From: Candidatus Aegiribacteria sp.
Lineage (GTDB): Bacteria; Fermentibacterota; Fermentibacteria; Fermentibacterales; JCC-6
DNA length: 64,000 nt
Direction: 5' to 3'
Assembly (NCBI GenBank): GCA_013138965.1
Contig: WTBT01000034.1
Coordinates: 37,384 to 101,383 of the forward strand
The notes under the pieces were generated by a model. That model did not search any database, was not told where the DNA came from, and saw nothing but the letters and a program-made list of their open reading frames with translations. Both the position numbers and the translations under genes were made by a program. Below, piece by piece: positions 1 through 9,045 of the stretch (within the stretch, counting starts at the first letter, position 1; each line of letters starts with the position of its first letter).

Positions 1-1
1 G

Positions 2-46
2 CGCGAAAATGATGAAGCTGTAAATACGACTTTAAAGACCATCTAG
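2..46 (+). CDS. C-terminal end of an upstream gene (partial)
   Basis: One plus-strand frame is open from the window edge to a TAG at 44-46 and would give 14 residues ending in TTLKTI; the other two plus frames stop earlier. This suggests the tail of a gene that begins outside the window, 39 bases before the next start codon. Nothing about function can be said, and the open stretch is short enough to be chance. Confidence 0.3.
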   Translation, partial: RENDEAVNTTLKTI

Positions 47-85
47 ATTGATCTCTCTCTTTTTGATCTGAATGGAGAATGTAAT

Positions 86-1051
86 TTGAAAATAGCTGAG
101 TGGGCGAGAAAAGAGTTCTTCGTCGCTATTGTTTTCTTGCTTCTTTCGGTGACCTTCGCATCTCTACTATTCAATTCTTTAGATCATCACTATACTTATT
201 TAATCCAAGAGAGATTCAATTTAGGTGGTTTAGATAATTTCTCCGGGGCCAGGATACTATCGATCATGGCTCTGAACGCGATTGCGGTTTTCGGCTTTTC
301 TGTCAAATTCTCTTCTCAGATTTTGGTCGTGCTAGCAACCTTCGGAGTTCTATTTGCCTTCAGGAGCTTACTAGAGTCATCCTCCGGGATCTCACGATTG
401 AGAGCATCCCTTCTTTCACCAGCAATTCTAATCCCTATGGTATGGAATTACATCATCCTAAGCGGTATCCTGTTTCCAGAAGATATTCCGGCTCTGCTGC
501 TTTTCATCCTGGGACTCACTTACCTTTTCAAGCGAAAGATGTATGCATTTCATATTGTCTTCCTTCTGGCGATTGTTAACAGGGAATCATCCATCTTTCT
601 TTTACCGGCAATGTTCTTGATCCAGGTTGGAAAGCGTGATCTGCTCAAATTGATAGTTCATGTTCTAATATTGGCGGGTATCTGGTATGGAGTGAAAATT
701 CTACTCATGCATTTTTTCGGTGGTGGTATGGATGCGCCGCTTTATTTAAACACCTTCAGTCCGAACCTTGCTTTCTGTAAGTCTATCATCAACCTTAATC
801 CTAAGGTTCTCCGACTTCTTATGCTGTTTGGAGGTTTGTGGATAGTATTGCCCTTCTGTTATGGTAAAGCGCCAAACAGACTTCTCCTTCTTACACTGAT
901 GCTTCCTGTTTTCTTCGCCATAATGGTCTATGTGGGTAATCTTGATCATGAATCCAGAATCTTCACAGAAATGATCCCTGTGGTTGCTGCCCCACCGATT
1001 CTTCTATTCAATAGAAAACTGGATTCCTTTCATGCCAACACCAGTTTTTGA
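86..1051 (+). CDS. Multipass membrane protein, unknown function
   Basis: A 321-residue, strongly hydrophobic protein with roughly eight to nine membrane segments spread over the whole length and short polar loops. It starts with TTG, preceded by GGAGAA about eight bases upstream. A loop carries the motif NRESS (about residue 165), of a kind seen in polytopic membrane glycosyltransferase-like proteins; that resemblance is only suggestive. The last 15 residues are polar and cytosolic-looking. It faces pfkA tail to tail. I do not recognise the family. Confidence 0.6.
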   Translation: MKIAEWARKEFFVAIVFLLLSVTFASLLFNSLDHHYTYLIQERFNLGGLDNFSGARILSIMALNAIAVFGFSVKFSSQILVVLATFGVLFAFRSLLESSSGISRLRASLLSPAILIPMVWNYIILSGILFPEDIPALLLFILGLTYLFKRKMYAFHIVFLLAIVNRESSIFLLPAMFLIQVGKRDLLKLIVHVLILAGIWYGVKILLMHFFGGGMDAPLYLNTFSPNLAFCKSIINLNPKVLRLLMLFGGLWIVLPFCYGKAPNRLLLLTLMLPVFFAIMVYVGNLDHESRIFTEMIPVVAAPPILLFNRKLDSFHANTSF

Positions 1052-1178
1052 TTAACGATGTTTGTCTGATGGTTTCTCGGGTGGTATAGTCAGTTTCAGG
1101 CAGGGAAATCTTAAGAAAAGTAAGTGGTTGGGTATGGATGGATGAAAGCGAGGTGATAAAGAGAGGCCCCGGGCCCCG

Positions 1179-2141
1179 CTAAAGGCATTCCGAAAGGGTT
1201 ATGAGCAGGGGATCCAGCTGCTTGTGTTTTGTCCAGGAATCCTGCAGCGGGCACCTTGTTATTTCACTGTTAATTTCCCCTACCATGCAGGGCCATGCTC
1301 CCTCAAGAAGCGCATCAACCGCTGCCCAGCCCAGCTTGGAAGCCAGGACGCGATCAGCTGTTGTCGGTGAGCCTCCCCGCTGTACGTGTCCCAGTACGGT
1401 AATCCGGCTTTTAAGGCCTGATATATCCTCGATCTTCTCGGCGATCTCAAAGGCGTTCCCCGCTTCGTCCCCCTCTGCCACAACGAGAATATTCGATGTT
1501 CTGCCCCTGCTGATCCGATCCTTTACCTTGCTGCATATTCCTTCAAGGTCAGTTACCGTTTCCGGGATGAGGACAGCTTCGGCACCTGCCCCCACACCGA
1601 CTTCCAGCGCGATGAATCCTGCGGAGCGTCCCATGACCTCAACTATGAAGAGCCTGTCGTGGGCAGCGGCGGTATCCCTCACTTTGTCTATTGCATAAAG
1701 GGCAGTATTCACCGCAGTATCGAACCCGATGGTCAGGTCGGTACCCCACAAATCGTTGTCGATGGTTGCCGGTACACCTATAACAGGTATCGCATATTCG
1801 GTTGCAAGGGCATCAGCTCCCCTGAAACTACCGTCTCCGCCTATTACTACAAGACCTTCCACTTTATGCTTTTTCAAATTAGCCGCAGCTTTGGAACGGC
1901 CTTCTTCGGTCAGAAATCTCTCGCTTCTTGCCGTATGGAGTATAGTTCCTCCGCGCTGAATGATATTGCTGACATCTGAAGATTCAAGTTCGATGAAGTC
2001 GTTGTCTATAAGGCCTTTAAACCCTTTTCTGACGCCGAATACGGAAAGGCCACGGTTAAGAGTTCTCCTTACCGTGGCCCTTATACAGGCGTTCATCCCA
2101 GGGGCATCGCCCCCGCTGGTCAGAACGGCTATTCTTTTCAA
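1179..2141 (-). CDS. pfkA: ATP-dependent 6-phosphofructokinase
   Basis: Phosphorylates fructose 6-phosphate to fructose 1,6-bisphosphate, the committed step of glycolysis. The N-terminus has the GGDAPGMN nucleotide loop, then GGDGS, where Gly rather than Asp argues for ATP over pyrophosphate as donor, the catalytic loop PATIDNDLWGTD, the substrate motif MGRSAG and a late HVQRGG. A TTG start at 2141 gives 320 residues, the normal bacterial length; an earlier frame-open start would overlap rplQ by 38 bases. It is the last gene of the ribosomal supercluster, 16 bases after rplQ, so probably cotranscribed with it. A glycolytic gene at the end of the alpha operon is unusual. Confidence 0.93.
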   Translation of the reverse strand: MKRIAVLTSGGDAPGMNACIRATVRRTLNRGLSVFGVRKGFKGLIDNDFIELESSDVSNIIQRGGTILHTARSERFLTEEGRSKAAANLKKHKVEGLVVIGGDGSFRGADALATEYAIPVIGVPATIDNDLWGTDLTIGFDTAVNTALYAIDKVRDTAAAHDRLFIVEVMGRSAGFIALEVGVGAGAEAVLIPETVTDLEGICSKVKDRISRGRTSNILVVAEGDEAGNAFEIAEKIEDISGLKSRITVLGHVQRGGSPTTADRVLASKLGWAAVDALLEGAWPCMVGEINSEITRCPLQDSWTKHKQLDPLLITLSECL

Positions 2142-2157
2142 GCTTTCGCCGCAAACG

Positions 2158-2541
2158 CTACTTGCTGTCTGAAGAGAATGCAACGGGCGAATCAATCAGC
2201 TCAAGAATGCATGCTTCAGCAGCATCGCCCTTTCTGGGGCCAAGCTTGAGAATACGTGTGTATCCGCCATCACGGTCCGCATACCGGGGTCCCAGCTCAT
2301 TGAAGACCTTCTGAACCACTTTGCTTCCGTAAACGTACCTAGCTACTTGCCTTCTCGCATGAAGCGAGTCTTTTCTGCCCTTTGTTATTATCTTCTCCGC
2401 AGCACTTCGTGCGGCTTTTGCCCGTGCCAGACTGGTCGTGATCCTCTCCTCCATTATCAGAGAGGTAACCAGGTTACGAAGCATTCTTCTTCTTGCTTCA
2501 GGTTTCCTTCCCAGCTTGGCGATTTTTTTTCTGTGACGCAT
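2158..2541 (-). CDS. rplQ: 50S ribosomal protein L17
   Basis: Large-subunit protein near the exit tunnel. The 127-residue product opens with the family signature MRHRKKIAKLGR followed by RRRMLRNL and ends in a short acidic-serine tail. It follows rpoA by 24 bases, as in most bacteria, and closes the alpha operon before pfkA. Confidence 0.97.
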   Translation of the reverse strand: MRHRKKIAKLGRKPEARRRMLRNLVTSLIMEERITTSLARAKAARSAAEKIITKGRKDSLHARRQVARYVYGSKVVQKVFNELGPRYADRDGGYTRILKLGPRKGDAAEACILELIDSPVAFSSDSK

Positions 2542-2565
2542 ATCAGTTCTCCCGGCGACTTGATA

Positions 2566-3516
2566 TCAGTCGTCTATTGATAGTTTCTGCTTCTTGAGAA
2601 CCTCGTTTACGGTATCCAGTGAAGAGGGTCCGAACCCGCCGATCTTCAGAATATCCGCGCTTTTCGTTTCAAGCAGATCGCTTACAGTCTGAATTCCTGC
2701 CGATTTCAGAACATTGGCGATCCTGGTAGGAATGTCAGTATCATCAACTGCAAAGGACAGGAAATCGTTCTTGCTGTCCTTTTCCTCACTAATAATATCC
2801 GGTTTCTCCTCCGGTTCCAGGCCGCCTGGTATCATTTGAAGATGCTCAATGATTATCTCACAGGCTTCATTTACTGCCTTCTTGGGATCGATGCTTCCAT
2901 CTGTCTCTATATCCATAATAAGATGGTCGTAATCGGTTCTGTCTCCGACCCTGGCGCTCTTTACCTGGTAGTTGACCTTTCTGACAGGGCAGAACCATGA
3001 ATCCAGAAGGATAGTTCCGGCCTTCTCTTCCTTTCCATGAATACTCCATTCATCGGCTGGGATATAGCCTTTCCCTTTCTCAACAGTTATCTCCATGGAA
3101 AGCTTTCCGGTATCGTCCAGCTGCGCAATTTCCTGATCCTGGTTGATAACTTTCACATACTTGTCCCCGGTAAGGTCTTTACCTGTGAATTTTCCATTTT
3201 TGGAAACGTCAAGCCTGACGGTGCCTGTTTTCTGTTCTTCGAGATTAAAAATCAGAGATTTTACATTGAGAACCAGTTCAGTTACATCCTGAACCACACC
3301 GGGAAGTGTTGAAAACTGATGCTCAACGCCTTCTATCGTAAGCGAGACCGGTGCGAAACCCTCAAGCAAGGAGAGAAGCACTCTTCTCATGGCATTACCC
3401 AGTGTCCGTCCGAAACCTCTTTCCAGTGGGGTGATCTCAAGCCTACCGAATGTATCGGAGAGAGAATCTTCCTCCCATTTGATCATATCCGGAAGATATA
3501 GACTCTTATATAACAT
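2566..3516 (-). CDS. rpoA: DNA-directed RNA polymerase subunit alpha
   Basis: Assembles the polymerase core and contacts upstream promoter DNA and activators. The N-terminal domain has the family motif ERGFGRTLGNAMRRVLL; a short acidic linker leads to a C-terminal helix-hairpin-helix domain near residues 250-310 (GIQTVSDLLE, IGGFG). I place the start at 3516 because GGGAGGAGG lies just before that ATG and MLYKSLYLPD matches the usual N-terminus; this gives 316 residues. It directly follows rpsK, with no rpsD between them, which is the common arrangement elsewhere. Confidence 0.97.
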   Translation of the reverse strand: MLYKSLYLPDMIKWEEDSLSDTFGRLEITPLERGFGRTLGNAMRRVLLSLLEGFAPVSLTIEGVEHQFSTLPGVVQDVTELVLNVKSLIFNLEEQKTGTVRLDVSKNGKFTGKDLTGDKYVKVINQDQEIAQLDDTGKLSMEITVEKGKGYIPADEWSIHGKEEKAGTILLDSWFCPVRKVNYQVKSARVGDRTDYDHLIMDIETDGSIDPKKAVNEACEIIIEHLQMIPGGLEPEEKPDIISEEKDSKNDFLSFAVDDTDIPTRIANVLKSAGIQTVSDLLETKSADILKIGGFGPSSLDTVNEVLKKQKLSIDD

Positions 3517-3579
3517 CTGATCCTCCTCCCAGGTTGGCAACCCGGATGTGTTAAGCCCCAATAGGGCTATTAATTCATG

Positions 3580-3990
3580 CTAGCCGCGACGGCGTTTCGA
3601 TGGACGACACCCGTTATGCGGTATCCTGGTTTGATCCTTAATTGCTGTTACCTCAAGATTTGTTGACTGGAGAGCCCTGACTGCGGCTTCCCTTCCTGAC
3701 CCCGGTCCTCTGACCCAGATCTCCACTTTCTTCAATCCCGCTTCCATTGCTTTCTCAGCCGCCTGAACCGCCGCCTGTCCTGAAGCGAATGCGGTTCCCT
3801 TTCTTGTACCTTTAACTCCGGTGGTTCCTCCGCTTGCCCAGGTAACAACATTACCGTTTCGGTCAGTTATTGTTATCATCGTGTTATTGAACGAGGACTT
3901 CACATGAGCTATGCCATGAACATCCGTTACCTTCAATGTCTTCTTCTTAGCGGCTTTTTTACTGCCCTTCGCCTTAGCTCCTTTTGGCAC
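3580..3990 (-). CDS. rpsK: 30S ribosomal protein S11
   Basis: Platform protein of the small subunit. The 136-residue product has a lysine/alanine-rich N-terminal extension, then [14 protein letters not shown], the GRE segment ([13 protein letters not shown]) and the C-terminal [12 protein letters not shown] signature. It lies eight bases after rpsM. The next gene is rpoA rather than rpsD. Confidence 0.97.
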   Translation of the reverse strand: MPKGAKAKGSKKAAKKKTLKVTDVHGIAHVKSSFNNTMITITDRNGNVVTWASGGTTGVKGTRKGTAFASGQAAVQAAEKAMEAGLKKVEIWVRGPGSGREAAVRALQSTNLEVTAIKDQTRIPHNGCRPSKRRRG

Positions 3991-3998
3991 AATGCCTC

Positions 3999-4361
3999 CT
4001 AACGTTTCTTACGCCCGAATTTGGGTCCTTTACAGGTACGGGCGTTTGTACGGGTCCTCTGGCCTCGGACCGGGAGTCCTCTGCGATGCCTGAGCCCGCG
4101 ATAGCACCGGATATCCATCAGCCTCTTTTTGTTTATATTCACTTCCGCCCTCAATGCGCCTTCAACCTTGTAATCTGAATCGATGACTTTTCTGAGTGCG
4201 GCTACTTCTGTTTCCGTAAGATCGTCTGTCTTTACATTGAAATCTATTCCCGCCTTCTCAAGAATATCTCTTGAGGAAGCCAGACCTATTCCATAAATAT
4301 ATGGCAGTGCATAAAGAATATGCTTTTTAGGCGGAAGATCAATTCCTGCGATTCTTGCCAC
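3999..4361 (-). CDS. rpsM: 30S ribosomal protein S13
   Basis: Head protein that contacts P-site tRNA and the large subunit. The 120-residue product begins [13 protein letters not shown], contains the helix-two-turn-helix segment IYGIGLASS and the C-terminal [20 protein letters not shown] signature. It starts the alpha operon after rpmJ. Confidence 0.97.
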   Translation of the reverse strand: MARIAGIDLPPKKHILYALPYIYGIGLASSRDILEKAGIDFNVKTDDLTETEVAALRKVIDSDYKVEGALRAEVNINKKRLMDIRCYRGLRHRRGLPVRGQRTRTNARTCKGPKFGRKKR

Positions 4362-4392
4362 TGATTACCTCCGTAATTGCCTTGATCTCTTT

Positions 4393-4509
4393 TTATCCCT
4401 GTCTCTGCTTGTGCTTGGGGTTACGCGAACAGATTACATGAACTGTCCCGCGCCTTCGCACTACCCTGCAGTATTCACACATCTTTTTAACTGAGCTGCG
4501 TACCTTCAT
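4393..4509 (-). CDS. rpmJ: 50S ribosomal protein L36
   Basis: A 38-residue ribosomal protein translated from ATG at 4509: [20 protein letters not shown] followed by a stretch ending [12 protein letters not shown]. It keeps the zinc-binding pattern (Cys11, Cys14, Cys27, His33), so it is the zinc-containing form. It sits between infA and rpsM, its usual place at the spc/alpha junction. Confidence 0.95.
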   Translation of the reverse strand: MKVRSSVKKMCEYCRVVRRRGTVHVICSRNPKHKQRQG

Positions 4510-4519
4510 TGTTCGATCC

Positions 4520-4738
4520 TCACTTGTACCTGTAAGTAATACGGCCACGGTTCAGGTCGTATGGAGAGAGCTCAACCGTTACCCTGTCACCCACCAGAAT
4601 CCGTATATTGTTCATTCGCATTTTGCCTGATATGTAGCAGAGAGCCACATGTCCATTCATTCCATCAAGTTCAACACGGCACTGATAATTCGGCAGCGTA
4701 TCAACTACGGTTCCATCTCTGGGAACATTCTTGGTCAA
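4520..4738 (-). CDS. infA: Translation initiation factor IF-1
   Basis: Binds the ribosomal A site during initiation and helps IF-2 and IF-3. The 72-residue product is a single OB fold with the motifs [31 protein letters not shown] and a GRITYR end. It lies between map and rpmJ, the common order in the spc operon. Confidence 0.95.
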   Translation of the reverse strand: MTKNVPRDGTVVDTLPNYQCRVELDGMNGHVALCYISGKMRMNNIRILVGDRVTVELSPYDLNRGRITYRYK

Positions 4739-4788
4739 TGTTAATCCTCTCTATATTCTAACAGAACGCATATCATTGGTAATTATCA

Positions 4789-5532
4789 TCATGCCGTCAA
4801 TATCAGCGGTTCGGAGCCGCATACAACAATCGAGTGCTCAGCATGGGCAGAGAGACTGCCATCAACGGTAACGACTGTCCAGTTATCCTGAAGTGTTCTG
4901 ACTCGATATCCGCCGATATTAATCATCGGTTCAATCGCCAGTGTAAGGCCCTCTGCAAGTTTCATGCCTCTTCCTGTTCTGCCGAAATTGGGTACCTGGG
5001 GCGGCTCGTGCAGTTTCCTGCCGATACCGTGACCCACAAGTGCCCTGACAACACTGAATCCCCGGGCTTCAACATGATCCTGAATCACTGAACCGATATC
5101 ACCCAGAGTGTTTCCCGGCCTTGCGGCTTCAATGCCCCTATCCCGGGCTTCGTACACCGTTTTCACCAGCAGCATTGCCCTCGGATCAGCCAGCCCAACA
5201 ACTACTGTGTCGGCAGCATCTCCATGAAAACCGCCCTTGAAGGCTCCGACATCAATACTGACAAGATCTCCTTCCATCACTCTCCGTTTCCTGGAAGGAA
5301 TACCGTGAACAACCTCACAGTTGATGGAAACACACACTGCCGCAGGATAACCGTTGTAGCCAAGAAACGATGGTGCTGCCCCCTCGGCTTCAATTACTTT
5401 CCGGCCAACAGTTTCGATCTCCTTTGTAGATACTCCCGGCTCAATGAAGGATTTCATCTCTTCAAGAGCAAGCCTGACGATTCTGCCGGATTCCTTCATG
5501 AGATCAATATCTCCACCGGTAATTATACCCAT
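4789..5532 (-). CDS. map: Methionine aminopeptidase, type I
   Basis: Removes the initiator methionine from new proteins. Its 247 residues form the pita-bread fold with five metal ligands visible: Asp in SIDVGAF, Asp in FHGDAADT, His in GHGIGRKLHEPP, Glu in AIEPM and Glu in HAEHS near the C-terminus. No N-terminal zinc-finger extension is present, so it is type Ia-like. The first ATG overlaps the end of adk by ten bases; a second ATG 11 codons later has a better ribosome site (GGTGGAG), so the exact start is open. Confidence 0.95.
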   Translation of the reverse strand: MGIITGGDIDLMKESGRIVRLALEEMKSFIEPGVSTKEIETVGRKVIEAEGAAPSFLGYNGYPAAVCVSINCEVVHGIPSRKRRVMEGDLVSIDVGAFKGGFHGDAADTVVVGLADPRAMLLVKTVYEARDRGIEAARPGNTLGDIGSVIQDHVEARGFSVVRALVGHGIGRKLHEPPQVPNFGRTGRGMKLAEGLTLAIEPMINIGGYRVRTLQDNWTVVTVDGSLSAHAEHSIVVCGSEPLILTA

Positions 5533-6158
5533 ATCAGCATTTCTTTTCTGATTCTTTCGTTCACCTGATCTATGGTACCGAAACCATCTATCTCAAGAAG
5601 TCTGTTTTCGTAGTAGTTCTCAAGGTGTCTGGTGAGATTGTGGTAATGATCAAGCCTTTTCTTAACGATTTCCGAGCTGTCATCATTGCGTTTTGCAAAT
5701 GGTTCTCTGCACACCGGGCAGATATCCCCTTCTTTGCGGATGTCACTGCCTGTATCACTGTATTTGTTCGAACAGACGCATACAAGCCTTCCAGTCAACC
5801 TTCGTATGACCTCTTCATCAGGAATATGAATAAATATCGCGCCGGTAAGGGGTTTTCCCGCATTCTCAAGATATTCGTCAAGAGACTTCGCCTGTGACAA
5901 ATTCCTGGGATAACCATCAAGGAGAAAGTTATCGATGGTCTCTATCCTGCTGAAAACCTCTTCATTCATGATCTCATCACTGACAAGATGCCCCGATTCA
6001 ACTATTTCGCGAATACGTTGTCCCAACTCTGAACCACTGCTGATCTCTTCTCTGCAAAGCAAACCCGTTGAAATATGCTGCAGGCCGAAGCAGGAGGATA
6101 TTCTATCCGCCTGTGTGCCCTTTCCGGAGCCAGGTGGTCCAAAGAAGGTAATTCGCAT
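5523..6158 (-). CDS. adk: Adenylate kinase
   Basis: Interconverts ATP plus AMP with two ADP. The 211-residue long-form enzyme has the P-loop GPPGSGKGTQADRIS, the AMP-site segments HISTGLLCREE and LDGYPRNLSQA and a long LID. The LID carries cysteines as CVC and CPVC; a zinc LID normally has two CxxC pairs, so the first pair is one residue short. It lies one base after secY and overlaps map, as in many spc operons. Confidence 0.95.
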   Translation of the reverse strand: MRITFFGPPGSGKGTQADRISSCFGLQHISTGLLCREEISSGSELGQRIREIVESGHLVSDEIMNEEVFSRIETIDNFLLDGYPRNLSQAKSLDEYLENAGKPLTGAIFIHIPDEEVIRRLTGRLVCVCSNKYSDTGSDIRKEGDICPVCREPFAKRNDDSSEIVKKRLDHYHNLTRHLENYYENRLLEIDGFGTIDQVNERIRKEMLIWV

Positions 6159-6159
6159 G

Positions 6160-7464
6160 TTATCTTCTTCCTCTTATCTTGCCTTTACTTAGAAATCCGT
6201 CGTAATGCCTCATAAGAAGATGTGTCTCGATCTGCCTGAGTGTTTCAAGGGCTACACCAACTACGATAAGCAGGCTGGTGCCGCCGAACATGAAGTTAAC
6301 ATTGGCGTGCCTGGTCATAAGCATTGGCATGACTGCTATGGCAGCCAGGAAGATTGCTCCCGGTAGCGTAACCCTTACAAGCACCTTCTCGATGTACTTC
6401 GCAGTACTTTTACCGGGTTTTCTTCCGGGTATGAAACCTCCGTATTTCTTCATGTTATCAGCAAGGTCCTGAGGATTGAAAGTTATTGCTGTATAAACAT
6501 ATGCGAAAAGAATAATCAGCAGGGTGTATACGGTTATATAAACGGCTCCCCCCGGCGAAAGATGGGTGTTTACCCATGTATCTATCCCTGAATTGGGAAA
6601 GAACATGGCTATGCTGCTGGGAAACATCATAAAGGCCTGGGCGAAAATGACCGGTATAACACCGGCTGTATTCAGTCTCAGTGGGATATGAGTGCTCTGC
6701 CCGCCGTAGACTTTCCGCCCCCTTACCTGCTTGGCATAAGTAACGGGTATCCTTCGCTGCGATTCAGTCATGAGGACAACAAATGCCACAATAGCGAACA
6801 TGAAGACGCCCAGGAAAATCGCAGTTAAGAACCCGGTCTGCTGAAGCACAAACACGTCCTGATAGATGGATACCAAGGCCCCTGGAAGCCTGCCCACGAT
6901 CCCGGCGAATATAATAAGGCTGATACCGTTGCCTATACCGCGCTCAGTTATCCGTTCACCAAGCCACATGACGAATATAGTACCGGTTATGAGAGTTACA
7001 ACGGTCTGAACAGTAAAAGCAATACCCGGATGTGGTACTATCATCATACCCTGGCTGTTAAGACCGATAAGATACTGTGAAATACCCAGCCCCTGTATCA
7101 TCGCAAGCAGTACGGTGCCGTACCTGGTAATCTCCGTTATTTTCTGGCGCCCGGCTTCTCCCTCTTTTTTGAGTCTCTCAAAATAGGGGAATACCGAAGT
7201 AAGAAGCTGTATGATAATCGATGCTGAGATATACGGCATTATGCCAAGGGCAAATACGGAAGCCCGCCGAAGAGCTCCTCCTACAAACAGGTCATACATG
7301 CCCATTAATCCGCCGCCGCCGCTGAACGCCTGGTTGAGAGCGTCACCATCAATTCCTGGAACCGGAATGTGACCCCCTATCCTGTAAACCGCGAGCAGAA
7401 GGAAAGTATAGAATACCTTCTTCCTTAACTCCGGAATCTTCAGGATATTCTCAAAACCACGCAT
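6160..7464 (-). CDS. secY: Protein translocase subunit SecY
   Basis: Pore subunit of the SecYEG channel. The 434 residues include ten membrane segments, the plug region after GGHIPVPGIDGDAL, a glycine-rich GGGGLMGMYDLFVGGA stretch, and the cytosolic loops GERITERGIGNGIS and TYAKQVRGRK that contact SecA and the ribosome. It begins in the last base pairs of rplO and is followed immediately by adk. The partner secE lies 24 kb upstream in the same supercluster. Confidence 0.97.
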   Translation of the reverse strand: MRGFENILKIPELRKKVFYTFLLLAVYRIGGHIPVPGIDGDALNQAFSGGGGLMGMYDLFVGGALRRASVFALGIMPYISASIIIQLLTSVFPYFERLKKEGEAGRQKITEITRYGTVLLAMIQGLGISQYLIGLNSQGMMIVPHPGIAFTVQTVVTLITGTIFVMWLGERITERGIGNGISLIIFAGIVGRLPGALVSIYQDVFVLQQTGFLTAIFLGVFMFAIVAFVVLMTESQRRIPVTYAKQVRGRKVYGGQSTHIPLRLNTAGVIPVIFAQAFMMFPSSIAMFFPNSGIDTWVNTHLSPGGAVYITVYTLLIILFAYVYTAITFNPQDLADNMKKYGGFIPGRKPGKSTAKYIEKVLVRVTLPGAIFLAAIAVMPMLMTRHANVNFMFGGTSLLIVVGVALETLRQIETHLLMRHYDGFLSKGKIRGRR

Positions 7465-7907
7465 TAAGAAAGCACCTCCACCGAACCCCCGGCGGATTCA
7501 ATCATCTCTGCGGCGCTGGAACTGAATGAATGAGCGCATACGGTAAGCGCCTTCTTCAGTTCTCCCCTTCCAAGGATCTTGACCGGACGAAATCTGGAAG
7601 AAACCAGCCCGGCATCCTTCATTCTATCAGGGGTTACTACGCTGTCCGCGGCAAACCTGTCAAGGTTCTCAACGTTGACTATCTGAAACGCCCTGGCGAA
7701 TCGGGTATTATTGAACCCCTTGTGACTCATGCGTCTCTGCACCGGCATCTGACCACCTTCGAACCAGGGCTGAATGCTGCTTCTGGCCCTCTGGCCCTTA
7801 TGACCTTTGCCGCTGGTTCCACCGGTGCCGGTACCCCGTCCGCGGCCTCGCCTGGAAGAAACTTTGGTGGCTCCTCTGGCAGGCCTCAGGTGCTGTAAGC
7901 GTCTCAT
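7464..7907 (-). CDS. rplO: 50S ribosomal protein L15
   Basis: The 147-residue product shows the basic glycine-rich N-terminus of the family (SSRRGRGRGTGTGGTSGKGHKGQ) in shortened view: SSRRGRGRG then GKGHKGQRAR, followed by FEGGQMPVQRRM. Its ATG shares a base with the stop of rpmD (TAATG), which suggests coupled translation. It precedes secY as in most bacteria. Confidence 0.96.
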   Translation of the reverse strand: MRRLQHLRPARGATKVSSRRGRGRGTGTGGTSGKGHKGQRARSSIQPWFEGGQMPVQRRMSHKGFNNTRFARAFQIVNVENLDRFAADSVVTPDRMKDAGLVSSRFRPVKILGRGELKKALTVCAHSFSSSAAEMIESAGGSVEVLS

Positions 7908-8095
7908 TATTCAACCTCCTCGACCTCTAGCAGATGCACAACTCTGTTCACCATACCGCGTATTTCCGGCCTGTCAGGATGAATGACGGTATGATGCAGT
8001 CTTTTCAGTCCGAGGGCTTTCAGAGTGCGCTTCTGCACTTCTTTCCGGCCGATTGCACTTTTTATCTGAGTTATTCTGAGTTTCCTGTCAGCCAT
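7907..8095 (-). CDS. rpmD: 50S ribosomal protein L30
   Basis: A 62-residue protein with the L30 pattern: [20 protein letters not shown], then [14 protein letters not shown] and a C-terminal [12 protein letters not shown]. It overlaps the end of rpsE by eight bases and the start of rplO by one, so translation of the three is probably linked. Confidence 0.95.
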   Translation of the reverse strand: MADRKLRITQIKSAIGRKEVQKRTLKALGLKRLHHTVIHPDRPEIRGMVNRVVHLLEVEEVE

Positions 8096-8645
8096 CGTTT
8101 CCCCTTCTGGCCACAGCTGCCTGCCGGTATCCGCTGACTCTATCGATCAGAACAAGATCCTTCAGACCCGTCATAGTAGCTTTGACAACGTTATGAGGGT
8201 TATTGGAGCCCTGGGATTTAGTAAGCACATCCTTTATCCCCGCACATTCCATTACTGCCCTGACTGCGGACCCTGCAATAACACCTGTACCTGAACTGGC
8301 CGGACGGAGCATGACCTTTCCAGCTCCATGTCTGCCCAGGATCTTATGAGGAATTGTCCTGCCATCTATCAGCGGAATGCTGATCATGTTCTTTCGCGCG
8401 CAATCCGTAGCCTTTCTTATAGCCTCCGGCAGTTCCGTCGCTTTGCCCAGTCCAACTCCAACTTTTCCCTTGGCGTCACCTACTGCGACAATCGCGTTGA
8501 ACCCAAAGTTTCTGCCGCCCTTCGTAACCTTTGCTACCCTGTTTACGGCGATAAGCCTGTCAATAAGGCCAGCTTCTTCGAGTTTTGAAACCCTCTGCTT
8601 CTGCTTCTGATTCGATCTGTCCTTCTTATTCTGTTTTCTATCCAA
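8088..8645 (-). CDS. rpsE: 30S ribosomal protein S5
   Basis: Decoding-fidelity protein at the mRNA entry. The 185 residues carry a lysine-rich N-terminal extension, the double-stranded RNA-binding domain ([26 protein letters not shown]) and the C-terminal [15 protein letters not shown] segment. The start is TTG with AGGGA about ten bases upstream; no better start is in frame. Confidence 0.96.
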   Translation of the reverse strand: MDRKQNKKDRSNQKQKQRVSKLEEAGLIDRLIAVNRVAKVTKGGRNFGFNAIVAVGDAKGKVGVGLGKATELPEAIRKATDCARKNMISIPLIDGRTIPHKILGRHGAGKVMLRPASSGTGVIAGSAVRAVMECAGIKDVLTKSQGSNNPHNVVKATMTGLKDLVLIDRVSGYRQAAVARRGNDG

Positions 8646-8662
8646 TGTATTGACTGTCCCTT

Positions 8663-9025
8663 CTATAACCTGAGGCCGGCTTCACGGGCATTCTCAGCCA
8701 GTGCTTTGACTCTACCGTGATAAGCATGTCCACCGCGGTCAAAGACAGCTTTATCAATACCCTTCTCCTTAGCCTTATCGGCAAGAAGCCTGCCGAGTCT
8801 GGAAGCCTGTTCGCATTTACTCTCCTTCTTGACGGTTGAAAAACTGCCTGATTTGGTAGTCAGTGTGAGCAGTGTCTCCCCCGTCAGATCGTTGATTAGA
8901 CTGGCTTCCATATGCTTCAGGGATCTTCTTACAAGCAGCCTCGGTATTTCGTCAGTTCCATACAGTCTCTTCCTTATATGGAAGTGCCGACGTCGGAGGC
9001 GCTGTCTTCTGGTTAACTTAGCCAT
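8663..9025 (-). CDS. rplR: 50S ribosomal protein L18
   Basis: 5S rRNA-binding protein. The 120-residue product shows [19 protein letters not shown], the core [14 protein letters not shown] and the terminal [20 protein letters not shown] signature. It lies between rplF and rpsE in the standard spc order. Confidence 0.96.
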   Translation of the reverse strand: MAKLTRRQRLRRRHFHIRKRLYGTDEIPRLLVRRSLKHMEASLINDLTGETLLTLTTKSGSFSTVKKESKCEQASRLGRLLADKAKEKGIDKAVFDRGGHAYHGRVKALAENAREAGLRL

Positions 9026-9045
9026 TTTTCAGTCTCCTCCTGACA

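Noticed and set aside
1158..1180. GC-rich palindrome GGCCCCGGGCCCC after pfkA as a terminator
   Set aside because: The self-complementary part leaves almost no loop, and no clear T-run follows on the minus strand.
2142..2195. Longer pfkA start overlapping rplQ
   Set aside because: The extra 18 residues have no counterpart in the family, while TTG 2141 gives the standard 320-residue length.
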